From: Acheta domesticus
Taxonomy: Eukaryota; Arthropoda; Insecta; Orthoptera; Gryllidae
Direction of reading: 5' to 3'
Assembly (NCBI GenBank): GCA_031308135.1
Contig: JAHLJT010009419.1
Span: forward strand, 186,807,829 to 186,871,828
DNA: 64,000 bases
The position numbers and the translations under genes are program-made. Every line of letters begins with the position of its first letter. Positions within the stretch are counted from its first letter, which is position 1. Below, piece by piece: positions 1 through 10,596 of the stretch. The notes beneath the pieces were generated by a model that worked only from the letters and a program-made list of their open reading frames with translations, had not been told where the DNA came from and searched no databases.

Positions 1-2213
1 TAAAATAAAATTTCTGAGTAATTACATTAGCAAGAAGAAATTATGTTTTTCCTGAACACCATAGAGTACGAATGGCACCAAATCGTACGTAGATTTAGTA
101 AATGAAAAACTACAAAGAATTTTTAGACTGAAGGGCAGAAATAATGTAATTTAGAATGTTACTTGCTCCACAAGGAAGATTCGCCTTTTATTCTTCACGT
201 TCAATTTAAAATGAACATCAAATGGGTAGCTACATTTACTAACAATGTAAGTAAATGGAAATGTGTTTTTATTAACATATTAACATTATGGAATTTTTTA
301 TTGTGATCTTACAAATCCACTACCTTCAAATTCCATGTCAGAAAGTATTATTATAACGTTTTCTCATAGCCACCTTTGTCCTTTTATTTACGATGCTACA
401 TCGTTTTATTAGCGTAGTCTCGCGTACTCGCAACATTATTGCATATGGTTGTTGACATACTCTGAAATACGTAATAAAATACCTGATGATTTTCACAAAT
501 AACAACAAATATTACAAAAATATAATAGTTTGAAGTTTAGACAACGTCAAGTAATTATGTACGAAATAACTTTAAAATTAAACTGCAGTAATTTAGAGTG
601 CCACTCAAATGGAAGATTTCGGAACAACTTACCTTTTAGACCCCCAAAGGCACACATACACACCTTTCAGGCACACACAGATCTGTCAACTCCATTTGAC
701 ATAGAATATGTATACAGCTGGGGCAGGAGTAATAATGGTCTCTCGTATTCCATCCATTAAACAAGCTTTGATTAACAGACATTACGTAACACCAACGTGT
801 TTATTTGCAGAATAAGTAAACAAAAGATAATCAAATTTCGTGCATTTATGAGAAAATTATTTCAAATCCGTGCTGATTTGTTATTCGTTTTCATAAAAGT
901 AATTGTATCAACAGACGCGCTTTGTCCCAATTGAATGTAAACATTGTGTTTGAATAGATTGAAAATAATAGGTGCTCGTGTAATATTATTCACTCAAACA
1001 ACAGGCGCCTTTATTCAATGTTTTTCAAAACATTAACACACGTATAGAGGAGAAATGGTAAAAAGGATGCTATTAAAAATGCATTTAAGTTCTCGAACCA
1101 TTGTACAGTAGGTAAATATTTCTGTGTACTATTATTTTTCCAATGAATTTATATTGGACGAACTCAGATTTAAAGTAAGTACCCTAGCCAGAAAAGCACG
1201 TCACTTCGTCCAAAAGGTACTCCGATACGCTGCGAGTTCGTGACTGGCGGCTTGCTTCTCACACTTCTTCTGCAATTCCACTGCTGGTAGTGACGACTTG
1301 TGCTTAGGCTGCATGGTTGCACAATCCCCAGATAATAGAAACAATTGTATATTAGAAATATATATTATGGATTTAATGACATTAAATATTCAAGATATTG
1401 AAGCGATATCGATGTAATTAAAATCATTTTGAAACCAAAGACCTACTCTCTTCGGTGTCTGGTGCTCTCCCAAGCATTGCAGCACGATCCTGGACCTATT
1501 ACTGCGTTTACTGCATTTACTCTTTGGCCTTACGCTTCAGAACGCTTTAACATAGGGTCTTCGGTGGCGCACACAATAGGGGGTAGGGGTGGGGGTCTTG
1601 CCGAGCGGTACGCAATGTCCCGAGGGGAATCCGAATTCTTTGTCTTCGTCTGTCACTAGCTGTAACTTGATTTTATGAATTTCGCGTGTTATTGAAAGTA
1701 CACTAGTTCAGGCAACTAACGGTATTGAATGCATTATTTATGATGTTTGGAGAATTTGTTTTCATTTGATATTAGGATTTTTGATTCAAAAAGTATATGT
1801 GAGTTCTTTGCGTAAAGTTGGCTGTTCTGAAAGGAAGTCCCTTTCTTTCTCTCACGGTAGGTGCATATTTCCACAGCCTGAGAGCGCTGGTGTGAATACG
1901 AGTGTATGTGGAAGGATTTTTATTATTACACTATATACCAGGCAGTAACATTTTCAAAATAAAATTATTTTATTTGTGTAAAACATGTCGAAACGATAGC
2001 CCTTGTTGCAGTGTGCTGGAGTGCAATCACAGTGTTTTCGAAAGCAATTCTTTTGTATTTTGTATAAATTTTATTACCGTCAATTGTCTCAATGCATAAA
2101 TAATACAACTTAAGTGCCCAGTGAAAATCAAAGCAAGAATCACGTGCGCGGAAACTCTGAATATCTGACACCTGTATATCCACAATATTTTTGAAGTCAC
2201 AAAATATGGCACC
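1..2213. other. AT-rich stretch with no recognisable gene
   Basis: No open frame here resembles a known protein, and the frames present are short and scattered. A G-rich patch lies near 1575-1625. I see no terminal repeats or tRNA-like promoter boxes. Confidence 0.6.
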
Positions 2214-2220
2214 AATGTAT

Positions 2221-2492
2221 GGCAGCTGAGAAGCGAGTTGGCAAAACCGAATAGAGAGCCCACACTGAAGAGATAAGGACACTACCTAGTACAAGAAGTC
2301 TCTGCCATTCAGTAGCATCACTAGTATACTTTTGGCACGGAGTTATACATAAAGCATGTACAGCTGCAAATATTAATTAAGCCAAACATATTTTGACGTA
2401 TTTCTATTTTTTAAGACTTTTAACATAGCGTCATGTTTTGATTAAGAATAATGCTAAAATATGTTTATGAACATAACACACATCTAGAACTG
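2221..2492 (+). repeat. Rep2, copy 1 of a diverged direct repeat pair
   Basis: This stretch matches 4081-4345 in the same orientation. Shared landmarks in order are AGATAAGGA, ACTAGTACAAGA or its variant, a CACTAGTA block, a TTTTGATTAAGAA block and an ATAACACA block. The copies differ at many positions and have small indels, so the event is old. There is no coding potential and no terminal inverted repeat, and the family is not recognised. Confidence 0.55.
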
Positions 2493-2897
2493 CTTTCGCA
2501 TATTTTTTATTTTAACAGTTTCTCAAAAACCACTCTAATTTTTTTCTTTCAATTTTTCCCGTGAATAAAACAAAGGACGTTTTAAATAATGTTGCAGGTT
2601 TCATTTTAGTCGAACTCTTTGAATTTTCGAAAAATTGCATGTTGGAAATAGTGGAAGAAACTACTATATTTTTCAGCGCCACCAAAAGTGAATACGTCAG
2701 AGCGGCTGTGCGCTGCAGCGGTAAAGCGCACGGAGAGTTAACTGGATGCACCTGAGGTTTTTCATAATTAGAATGTTTTAAAATCACTCTCGCCTCGTTA
2801 ACCCTAGATTACTAAGGCGTCGTCTGTCAGACGACGAAACTAGCGCCGAAAGCTTCCCCCACCCACTTCCCCTCATTCCCCATTTCTGAAACGTTAG
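2493..2897. other. No gene; short near-palindrome
   Basis: Nothing recognisable apart from a 17-base near-perfect palindrome, GTCGTCTGTCAGACGAC, at 2819-2835. The region between Rep2 and SINE-B is otherwise anonymous. Confidence 0.5.
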
Positions 2898-2910
2898 ATA
2901 CCTTCAATTG

Positions 2911-3259
2911 AATTTGAATTGATGCCTTATTTTACGTGGCGAGACTCAGGCTATGAGGCCTGCTCTTCCGTCTGACCACTCAAATTTCGCTACGCTCCTT
3001 TCACCAACTAGCGGAGAAAGAAGGTATTATATCGGGCGACGAAACAGGCGATTTGAATTTAGCTCACAGGCTTCATTTAGGCTTGAGGATCTTTTACATG
3101 CAAGTAAATCTACCAACATGGGACAGCCGGCTTTACTTCCCCTCCGAAGGAAGGCGAACAAAGAATTTTTTCGCCCTTAAAAATCAACGATTTCGATCGG
3201 GTTTGAACCCGCGAACAGCAGTCCGTTACGCTAACCGCTACACCCTCGCAAACCGCGAT
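2911..3259 (-). mobile_element. SINE-B copy 1, tRNA-derived, with target-site duplications
   Basis: Read on the minus strand, the right end is a tRNA-like head. It has an A-box-like GTAGCGGTTAGCG and a B-box GGTTCAAACCC, the internal RNA polymerase III promoter expected of a SINE. The body runs leftwards to a conserved block ending GCCACGTAAAA. Near-identical direct repeats flank it: ATACCTTCAATTG at 2898-2910 and ATACCTTCATTG at 3260-3271. These are read as the target-site duplication, which fixes both ends. A second copy lies at 26748-27020. Such elements are non-coding and depend on a LINE for movement. Confidence 0.75.
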
Positions 3260-3271
3260 ATACCTTCATTG

Positions 3272-4080
3272 TGTGACTAGCCAGTGAAATACACGTAACA
3301 CTGTGCACGTGCCTATTTCCGATATTAGCTATTTTTACCTCGCGTTACTACGCCATTGTAGTTATGTCAGTGATATTTTTGGCGCTATATTGGATAATAA
3401 TATGAATATTAAATACGAACTCCTTGTTTTCTAGCATTTAAGTTTTGTTCGAAATATTTAGCAATCATTATGGGACGACGACTATCATAACAAAGGTCTC
3501 ACGACGAGGTACGTCTGCGGACTCGTATCAAAAGCCACGTGTGGACAGCACAAAGCAAGGATCTGCTGTTAAAGTCAAGTTATATAGATGTGCATACAAA
3601 AACATTTAAGGTGTATTTTGTAACTCCATGCCAGACATGTTCAATATGTTAAATTTAGTATTTAATTGTAAAAAATAGTTATTCTTTCTTTTTACACTAA
3701 GTAGCATGACAGACTACTTATTTGTAATAATGCTTTGTACAGGTAATCTCGGATTATTATTTACATTACATGCTTTTCTTTTATGTTATTTTATTTGTAA
3801 GTCAGGGTACTTGAAATCATTTCTTTTGAAGATTTTTTGTCTACTCAAAACCTTTGGGTGAAAACGAACTACAAGTGCGGATATTAAAAAACTCCCAAAC
3901 AACATTTTCTTAAAACTGCCTCCAAATATATCATGGCTCTAAATATTTCAATGAAAATATTCAAGTAAGGCAATATTTTACGCTTAATATATAATATTAG
4001 TAGAGTGGTATTTTCATTTTACGATTAAGTATTCGAAAACGCGAAAAATAGTGAAAAACCCTTTTATGAGCCAATTGATG
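3272..4080. other. AT-rich stretch, nothing recognised
   Basis: No coding potential, terminal repeats, tRNA-like boxes or tandem repeats were seen. Confidence 0.55.
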
Positions 4081-4345
4081 GCAGGTAAGAGGGTGTGACA
4101 AAAATCAAGAGATAGACTGCATTAAAAGATAAGGAAACTAACTAGTACAAGAGAGTTACGTTTTCTGTAGCGTCACTAGTACACTATAGGTCCAAGACTA
4201 CACATGCACAGCGCTATATAGTAATATATTAAACAAAATTTTGTGACTTTTATTGTTTAATTTTTTTTACACAGCTTTATGGTTTGATTAAGAACATCGA
4301 TCAATTCTTGCTATAAATATAACACAAACGTTGAATTAGATTAAT
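4081..4345 (+). repeat. Rep2, copy 2
   Basis: This is the partner of 2221-2492 in direct orientation. At its downstream edge a perfect 12-bp inverted repeat, TTGAATTAGATT at 4331-4342 and its complement at 4378-4389, could fold into a hairpin with a loop of about 35 nt. No comparable hairpin was seen in copy 1. Confidence 0.5.
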
Positions 4346-4389
4346 TTTTTTTCTTCTAAATCGTTGCAACTGTTGAGAATCTAATTCAA

Positions 4390-5070
4390 CCCCTGCCTCC
4401 AAGTACTATAATGATGAAGTACGCAAAATATTGTGAAGATGTGTTTTTATATTGATTAAGCAATTGCAAATATATGTTATTTTTGTTGCAAATCATAATG
4501 AGTGATTGATTTGAATGAGTTTCCTGATTGCCAAGTAATGGCCGACCACTGATAAGCTGTGAGCACTACAAGCAATTCCTCGAGCGGCCGCAGCCGAAGC
4601 AGCTGAGTATCGCCCGGCGAACGGCACGGGTTGAGTCCCTGGATACAGAGAGTAGCGCAACCGCCGCCATTTAATATCCTCTCACCCGATAGTCCCGCCA
4701 GGCAGCAATCAGGAGCTGAAGGAAAATTGTATGAATTGGTGACGTTATAGAGATTTTCAAGAACATTAATATTCGTTTGGGGTAGATACATGATTATCAA
4801 CATACAGAATCCTACACAGTTCCCATTTTCCTGACAACTGGACATAAAATGGCGGGATCGGTGGAACAATGGAATGCGCTTCTCTCTGTATCCTGGGACT
4901 CCAGGCACGGGCGGTGGCAAAGAGTATATCTGGGTGGTGGCGCCCTCGGACGCCGCCGGCCGCCGCTCGCCCACGACGCTCGGGCCTCGAGGCGCTGCGA
5001 GATCGTCTGTTGCTTCCCCTCCCGGCGCCCCCCTCTTCAGCCTCTTGGAGGACGTCGCCCTCCTGGTTAG
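4390..5070. other. GC-rich patch with a possible tRNA-like relic
   Basis: The stretch turns GC- and CpG-rich around 4575-4690 and 4900-5050. A B-box-like GGGTTGAGTCCC near 4628 may belong to an eroded tRNA-derived repeat, but I cannot place a convincing A-box. A 165-codon open frame on the minus strand spans the AT and GC parts without resembling any family, and I do not call it a gene. Confidence 0.3.
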
Positions 5071-6400
5071 TCATAATTAGACATCGGATATTTAGGCACT
5101 AAAAAATTGTCTTTTAGGCGCCTACAAAGGCTCTGAAAATGTCAAGAATAAGGAGAAAAAAGGCTCTGGCAGAGATTACATTCACAATAAAATTAGAAAT
5201 TGTTTGTAAAACTCCATACATATTTACATTTACATTACTATTCTACATTTTATTCTTAATAGTTTCCCTTGCAATATATTACCAAAAACTCTTCAAGTAT
5301 CGCAATTTCAAATCTGAAACGATTGGGAGACAAAATCTGTTTGAATACAGAGAAGGATTTCTGAACACCTATTGATGTATCTGGCATATATTTTACATTA
5401 GCAACACTGAAACCTTCTGGGAATTTACATTTATTTCCACTCAAAAGGTGCACTCAGTGTATTGTCAATCGACCATTTTCTCAGAACATGACTAGTGTTT
5501 ATGAAATATGGAAAAGGAGAAAAATATGTTGGTATACTTTCAGAAATTCTCTCGTATTTCAAAATACAAATACGTGAATTGAAGGTTTCGTAATGAATGG
5601 TCAGATTGGACTATGGCCGATTTTCTGATATCTTAGCATTGTATATAAAAATAACACATAAAAGGCAAAAACTTGCAGTAATTCTAAATAAAAGGCGTTT
5701 ATCCAAAAAAGGCATTCATGCTAAAATAAGCAAAAATAAGCATTATAAAACTTTGTCATATGTCATCATTTGTCATGATTCGTGCACATATATTATCAGC
5801 CTTCAAATAAGTTCGCTAGAAAAAGATAGGCATTTTCCTGAACAACCGATGTCTAGTCATAATCCTCGTCAAAAACAAGTCGTTATGGGACGCCGGGATA
5901 CCGAAAAATTGGAAGTTCTTGTTCATGTATATTGAAACTCGCTTCCTTTAATACGATGTGCGGGGAGAATACAAAATTGTGGTTCCAAGAACCAGAAATA
6001 ATGGTTTGTGCAAAACGTCTTTCTGTTTGTGAACAATGCCAGTTGCTAAACCGTAGGTATGATTTTTATCAAAGTAAATATTCTCCCAATTATTCAAATT
6101 TTTTCTCTAAAATATCTCCACTTTTTTCGTGGAGTATAGACGAAGTCCAATAGGATTTAAAAGTATGCTTTGGAATGCGGCGGGCATCTTTTTATGTTAA
6201 ATTTTTGCTGATTTTCCGAAAATTTCAAAGTTTGAAATTTTTTAGTCTTTGTTAAGCCATGTGGTTGAAAATTTTCGACTTTTAGTTTTCGTCGTTAAGG
6301 AGTCTCCGTTTTTCGTTTGTTTATGTGCAAATCTGAATGAGCTATTGTGGTTATTGGTGATTGTTGAGTGTTTTAGGCCGTTTGTGCATTGATTTATTGA
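5071..6400. other. AT-rich stretch, no gene recognised
   Basis: This region contains repeated 'aaaggc' and 'ggcatt' words (5100-5130, 5665-5730) and long A and T runs. A 112-codon frame near 5600 has no family resemblance. It could be the non-coding 5' part of whatever element contributed the reading-frame fragment at 6402-6550, but that is inference only. Confidence 0.35.
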
Positions 6401-6401
6401 A

Positions 6402-6550
6402 ATGACGAAGCCGAAAAGTATATTTAAGAAGAGGAAAGGCTTAGGAGGAAAAATATTATCATTTCTCAGAATATAGCTGAAAACTGTAGCACTGAAAATG
6501 TGCCATCTCCACCTGACCATGTGCCTACTAGCAAGCCAACATTTTCAGGA
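6402..6550 (+). pseudogene. Fragment of an unidentified, possibly transposon-derived, reading frame
   Basis: An ATG at 6402 opens a lysine-rich start (MTKPKSIFKKRKGLGGK). After one frameshift near 6450 a second frame reads ENVPSPPDHVPTSKPTFSGS. A basic start followed by a Ser/Pro-rich linker ending in SGSK-like residues recalls the N-termini of some insect transposon-encoded proteins, but I cannot assign a family. The similarity stops exactly where SINE-A copy 1 begins, so the fragment was probably cut by that insertion. Confidence 0.25.
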
Positions 6551-6598
6551 AGTAAGCTCCCGACCGGCCTCCTCACATTTGTGGTGGTACAGTGCTTG

Positions 6599-6637
<39 letters not shown>

Positions 6638-6910
6638 GGAGGAAGGGAAGGAAAGATCGCGAACGGTTCGTGGCCCGTTTCTGATGGTGCTGCTTCAAGA
6701 TTCGACTGGTGTATTTAAGAGAAACCACAGAAAACTACCAATGAGAGTAGCCGGCCGCTAGGATTCTCCTCCACACAGCGACTAGCCATACTCGACTCAG
6801 CTGTCTAGCTACTGTCGAAAGTCCTCCCTCTGGCGAGTCTCAAACCTAGCACCTCCCGGACACAGGCACTGCAGTGACATCAGTTGATGCCCTCAGCCAC
6901 CTCTCCCGTG
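6551..6910 (-). mobile_element. SINE-A copy 1, 3'-truncated, with an internal GT microsatellite
   Basis: On the minus strand the tRNA-like head starts at about 6910. It has an A-box-like GGTGGCTGAGGGC and a degenerate B-box GGTTTGAGACTC. The family body follows, with the conserved AAGATCGCG-type block, a CA/GT tract and the CGGTCGGGAGCTTA-type block. The tract has expanded to a (GT)n run at about 6601-6634. The 3' tail seen in copy 2 is missing. The tail of copy 2 abuts the head of this copy at 6910/6911. Confidence 0.7.
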
Positions 6911-7450
6911 GATTGTTCGATTGACTGATAGTTAGTGATTCTGAACGCGTCAACTAACAGGGTTGTTAGTCTCATAAGTATAGTGCATGTTTTTCTGGGG
7001 AGGTGGCGGTGGTCTTTCCCCATTGGATGACGAGATCCGGCGCCGACCGACCGTCTGCTTGCGGGAATTTATCCAACCAGGTATCTCCTACCAGCGCGGC
7101 GGAGAGTCTCACACCAGCCGGGACAAGCTGTAAGATCCCGACCGGTATAACGGCATGTGTGGTAGTGTAGTGCCTGTTAGTACGTGTGTGTAAGGGGTGA
7201 GGATAGGGCAAGGAAGAGGAAGGAAAGATCGCGCGTGGCTCGTTTGTTATGGTACTGCTCCGGCATTCGCCTGGTGATGTTCGGAGAAACCGCCGATCAG
7301 AGCTATAATTCTCCTCCTGACAGCGAATAAATTCGACCTAGTTGACAAACTAATGTCAAAAATCCTGCCACTGTCGGGACTGGAACCAAGGACCTGTCCG
7401 GCAGAGGGACACCAGGGACGTCATTCGATACCCAGAGCCATCTTTCCCGG
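6911..7450 (-). mobile_element. SINE-A copy 2, the longest copy
   Basis: This copy runs leftwards from a head at about 7450 (B-box-like sequence near 7375-7390) through the shared body (GATCGCGCG near 7228, TGTGGTAGTGTAGTG near 7157, CCGACCGG near 7138). It then enters a 3' extension whose complement ends AATCACTAAC, matching the end of the plus-strand copy at 25618-25985. The tail meets the head of copy 1 directly, giving a head-to-tail tandem of two family members. Confidence 0.7.
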
Positions 7451-7489
7451 TATGAGATCGTTCGACGTTTGCTGTCATCCGATGACCAA

Positions 7490-7850
7490 AGAAATTACAG
7501 CGCGCTCGCCGCCTGGTCGCGGGTCACCTCTTCCACCCCGGGCGTCGCGGGCGAAGTGAGGCGTGGCGTCGCGTGCTGCGCGAGGGCGTCGTGGGGGCCG
7601 GTCGCACGCACATCGCGGGCGTTATCGCCCCCCGCGTCCGGCCGATGCTATCACCCGCTCGCGCGCGCTATTTGCACGCCGCTTGATGACTCGATCAGCC
7701 GCCCGCGCCGCCCTTCGCTGCTGAGTAATGCGCTGGCCCCGCTCGGCCGCAGCCCGGGGCCAGGCGGGGGGCGAGGCGGGGACGGCTGTCGCTGGCGGGG
7801 CTGCAGCGGCCAGCTAGCTTCAGCCTGCGACAGACTGACGCCGCCGCAAA
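7490..7850. other. CpG-rich block with no supported gene
   Basis: The sequence is strongly GC- and CpG-rich (many CGCG, GCGC and CCGCCG words) in an AT-rich neighbourhood. A 146-codon plus-strand frame crosses it, but the translation is Arg/Ala/Pro-rich low complexity and a different frame is open on the other strand. It could be an unmethylated CpG island or promoter of an unseen transcript. It directly adjoins the 5' end of SINE-A copy 2. Confidence 0.45.
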
Positions 7851-7907
7851 CTGGATTTCGTTCCGCGTTCTGTAGCAGGCGTCCAAGTGTGAATTCAATT
7901 GGATACT

Positions 7908-7974
7908 AGTGGTGTTATAACAGCACTTACTTTCTCGCATTATTTCTAAATTTGCAATTTTCGAAAATTCAGAG
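7908..7974 (+). repeat. Rep1 fragment, terminal end only
   Basis: This fragment begins TAGTGGTG and contains CTCGCATTATTTCTAAATTT followed by TTTTCGAAAATTCAGAG. These words also open the Rep1 copies at 33920 and 49385. It stops at about 7974, where the endonuclease reading frame of the Jockey-like element begins, so it marks the truncation junction of that LINE. Confidence 0.6.
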
Positions 7975-7978
7975 GGTC

Positions 7979-8518
7979 CTTCGGGATGGGAGTTGCTTCG
8001 ACTGATGCTATTATTTGCAACTTAGGATACGAGATGTTTTTTTGTAAATACCTACTCGCTGGAATGGAAATTATACAGCCCTAGGATGTGTTTTTGGCGT
8101 TCAAGTCTCGTAATATTATAGTGTGAAATGATTGATTAAATAGGCCAATAAAATATTTCGTATGAAGCTTTGTTTTAGGTGGCTTGTGTAGAGCTATCAG
8201 AGCGTGAATTTGATTATTTACTGGTAGGTTTATCGCTGTGCACTCGAGACCTGGAGTAGTAGGTAAGCTAGTTTTGATATATGGGATAGAATTACATATT
8301 AGGAGTAGAACACCTCCGTCTGTTGATGAAGGTGTTTCCTCTCTTTGTGTGTTGAATCCGGATATTTTAAAGCTGCCTTTAGAATTTAGATACGTTTCAG
8401 TGGTTGCGGCTATTTTTACATTGTTAGCTGCTAAGACATAGGATAATTCGGCTTTCTTGTTTAAAATTCCATTGGCATTTCAATTCATGAGGTTTAAGTT
8501 ACCGTTGTATTGATGCAT
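7979..8518 (-). pseudogene. Jockey-like ORF2 remnant: endonuclease domain
   Basis: The ATG is at 8518-8516. The translation carries the APE-endonuclease landmarks in order: N-x-N-G (NANGILNK, just after an in-frame stop where a Trp is usual), TETYLNSKGSFKISGF (the catalytic Glu of the S/T-E-T/S-H motif region), GGVLLLI, and DLNAKN, matching the D-x-N-A-K/H motif. A tag stop follows DLNAKNTS. The fragment ends at KLQIIASVEATPIP, aligned with the end of the endonuclease domain. Known family role: nicking target DNA to prime reverse transcription. It is inactive here because of the stops and the missing RT. Confidence 0.65.
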
Positions 8519-8610
8519 TACCAAAGCCATTGTTAAAGGCTGACGAAATGGAATTTTGAATATTACTGATTAAAGAAGGGATGATTGATTTTAGTAAGTT
8601 AATAATAAAG

Positions 8611-9930
8611 CTACAGATGGAATTTACAATTGAATTGATGTGTGAGGAGTTGTGATTGTTCGAATTTATGGCGTTGGGAGTCGGGGTCTATGTGTATTTC
8701 CATTTTTTTACTATGTCTATCGTTGGCATAACGAGAGGCAGGGTTGAAATTTGGAATATTTTCTGTGGAAGTGTGAAATGAAAAATTTTGTGTTTGAGAG
8801 GGTGGGAGGAGTACTATTGATGTTGCTAGTTTTTCTTGTTCTGATCTGACTGCTTTGGTTACCGACTTCAATAACCTCTTGTAGTAAGAATATTCTGGAG
8901 CAATACTTGCCGACTGCAATAAATTCTTGTCGTAAGAACATTCTGAAGCACATAAGTCGGCCCGATGAGCGACCACAGTTTACATTTATGAGTGTTCTCC
9001 TTATTCGGACAATTAACCGAATAATGATCTTTTGCATAAAAAATACAAGCAAATTCGTTATTACAACTGTTTTTTGTGGGCCCGAAATTAAGACAACGAA
9101 GACATTGAAACGGGTCCCTACTTTTGTTCCTTTTTCCCGGCTTTGCACATAGGTAACAGATGTTTTTAGTTTGGAGAATAGTTTCTATATTCTGTGAGGC
9201 GTTAACTTCTTTGGCAAACACGGGTATTGGTAAATTGTTTTTTAACAGTCTGGAGATACTTAACAGGGAGGGGTGTTATGAGTTGAGGTCTTGGTGTAAT
9301 TCCTATTGAGTGATGGATACATGAACGTTCTTGAATATTACAGGGGATTTCTTGTTCTCCGGATCTTTGTATGAGTAAATGTTCCTTTTTGTTTTAATGA
9401 GATATTTAATGGCTTTTATAAGTCATGTAAAATTGTAAACTTAATTTTAAGTTTGTTGTCATTGTAGTCAGAGGTGACTTGGCGAGTTACGATTTTTTTT
9501 ATATCCCTATTAAACTCTGCTACATGTGAGATTAATTTCAGTTAAATTGGGTAAATTTTTACATTTTTCGAGGTCTCCCGGGGGTTTTCATATCAATGAA
9601 CGAAAACGTATTGCCTCGGTTCCCAAGATTTTCTAGAGGTCCCAATTTGTTGCTAACTGCCTCAGAATATTGATAATATTTAGGTCTTTGGTGGGAATTT
9701 TAAAAGGTTGTTCTATTGGATGACCTCTATGGCCCCTATGGTTTCTGTTTACGAACACTATTTCACTTCCGCTGGAAGACACATTTATTGCGCCATTGCA
9801 TGGAGGTTGGCTACTAACCTGTTGGGAGCCACCTGCGGCTAAATCAAGGTATGAAACATTTGTACCGACTACGCTGCTGTCGTAAGACTGCAAGTTGAGA
9901 TGGCCATTGTGGTGTTGAAGTCCCATGCTG
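8611..9930 (-). pseudogene. Jockey-like ORF1 remnant: gag-like protein with zinc knuckles
   Basis: The best preserved part is 8990-9221 on the minus strand. It shows CLRCLNFGPTKNSC, then CIFYAKDHYSVNC, then the start of a third Cys cluster (HKCKLW), the zinc-knuckle series of Jockey/I-type ORF1 nucleic-acid-binding proteins. Upstream, a Ser/Asn-rich N-terminal frame (9633-9926) and a frame with KDPENKKSPVIFKNVHVSI precede it with frameshifts. After the third cluster the frame shifts and continues as a Ser/Gln-rich tail ending at 8611. Known role: RNA binding and packaging with the element's transcript. Multiple frameshifts make it a pseudogene. Confidence 0.6.
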
Positions 9931-10178
9931 TCGGTGCCAGGAGTTTGGCTTTCATGCTGATGGATGGATGGGTCGAGCTATGTTTTCACTCTCAATTCTC
10001 GTGCTCGACCCAGACTAGCAGTATTTTATGTACTAATATATTGTGATAAAATAATGAATGATTTATTTTATCTAATTTACTTTACTTTGCTAGCGCAGTT
10101 CTTTGGTTCTCATGCTCTCTATACAGAGAAGCCTGGAAGTCTGAAATTATTTATATTCCGAAGGAATTACATACAACG

Positions 10179-10596
10179 TGGCACAACAATAATTTTGTTT
10201 ATTAAAAAATTGAATTTGGGATTAACAATATAAATTCTCTTGATTGATTGCATGCATTAGGTTCACGGTACCGAATTGTCTGGCGTTGTGAAACGATGGC
10301 CCCGCAGTTCGTAGCCCCTTGACTTCCGCGCCGAAAATCCGTTTTCGCGCCGGTCGTCGCCGAAGTCGTCTGCTTCTTTCTTGCTGACTCACGTCTTGCA
10401 CTATCGTTCCACAATCTATTCTCCCTATTCACGTCGAAGTCCTACTTAAATAATACAGATTACATTCGCGCCGCTACCACCACGATCCAGTCAACCACCA
10501 ACTCTCTAGTCCAGAGCCCCCTTCTACCCGTCAACAACCTTCGTTACCTAGTAACCGCGACCGTCCAGATTAAAGCGCGGCGTTTGTTTTGTAACA
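10179..10596 (-). mobile_element. LTR-like segment
   Basis: Read on the minus strand, the segment starts TGTTACAAAAC. It has a GC-rich upstream part, a TATA-like TTATTTAAGTAGG near 10441-10455, a GC-rich leader and an AATAAA signal at 10198-10203, and ends GTTGTGCCA. That order resembles U3-R-U5 of an LTR with TG...CA ends. I see no matching target duplication, second LTR or primer-binding site, so the call is tentative. Confidence 0.3.

Larger units (their letters stand above)
7979..9930 (-). mobile_element. Decayed Jockey-clade non-LTR retrotransposon, 5' half
   Basis: Two consecutive coding remnants on the minus strand, a gag-like ORF1 with zinc knuckles followed by an APE-type endonuclease, give the ORF order of Jockey-clade LINEs. 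The reverse transcriptase and 3' end are missing; the element is cut at about 7979, where a Rep1 fragment lies. Frameshifts and stops in both frames show it is dead. Its 5' boundary is uncertain, as an LTR-like segment starts at 10179. Confidence 0.7.

Noticed and set aside
4477..4974. 165-codon minus-strand frame
   Set aside because: No family resemblance. It spans an AT-rich and a GC-rich part with abrupt composition change, and no splice or start context supports it.
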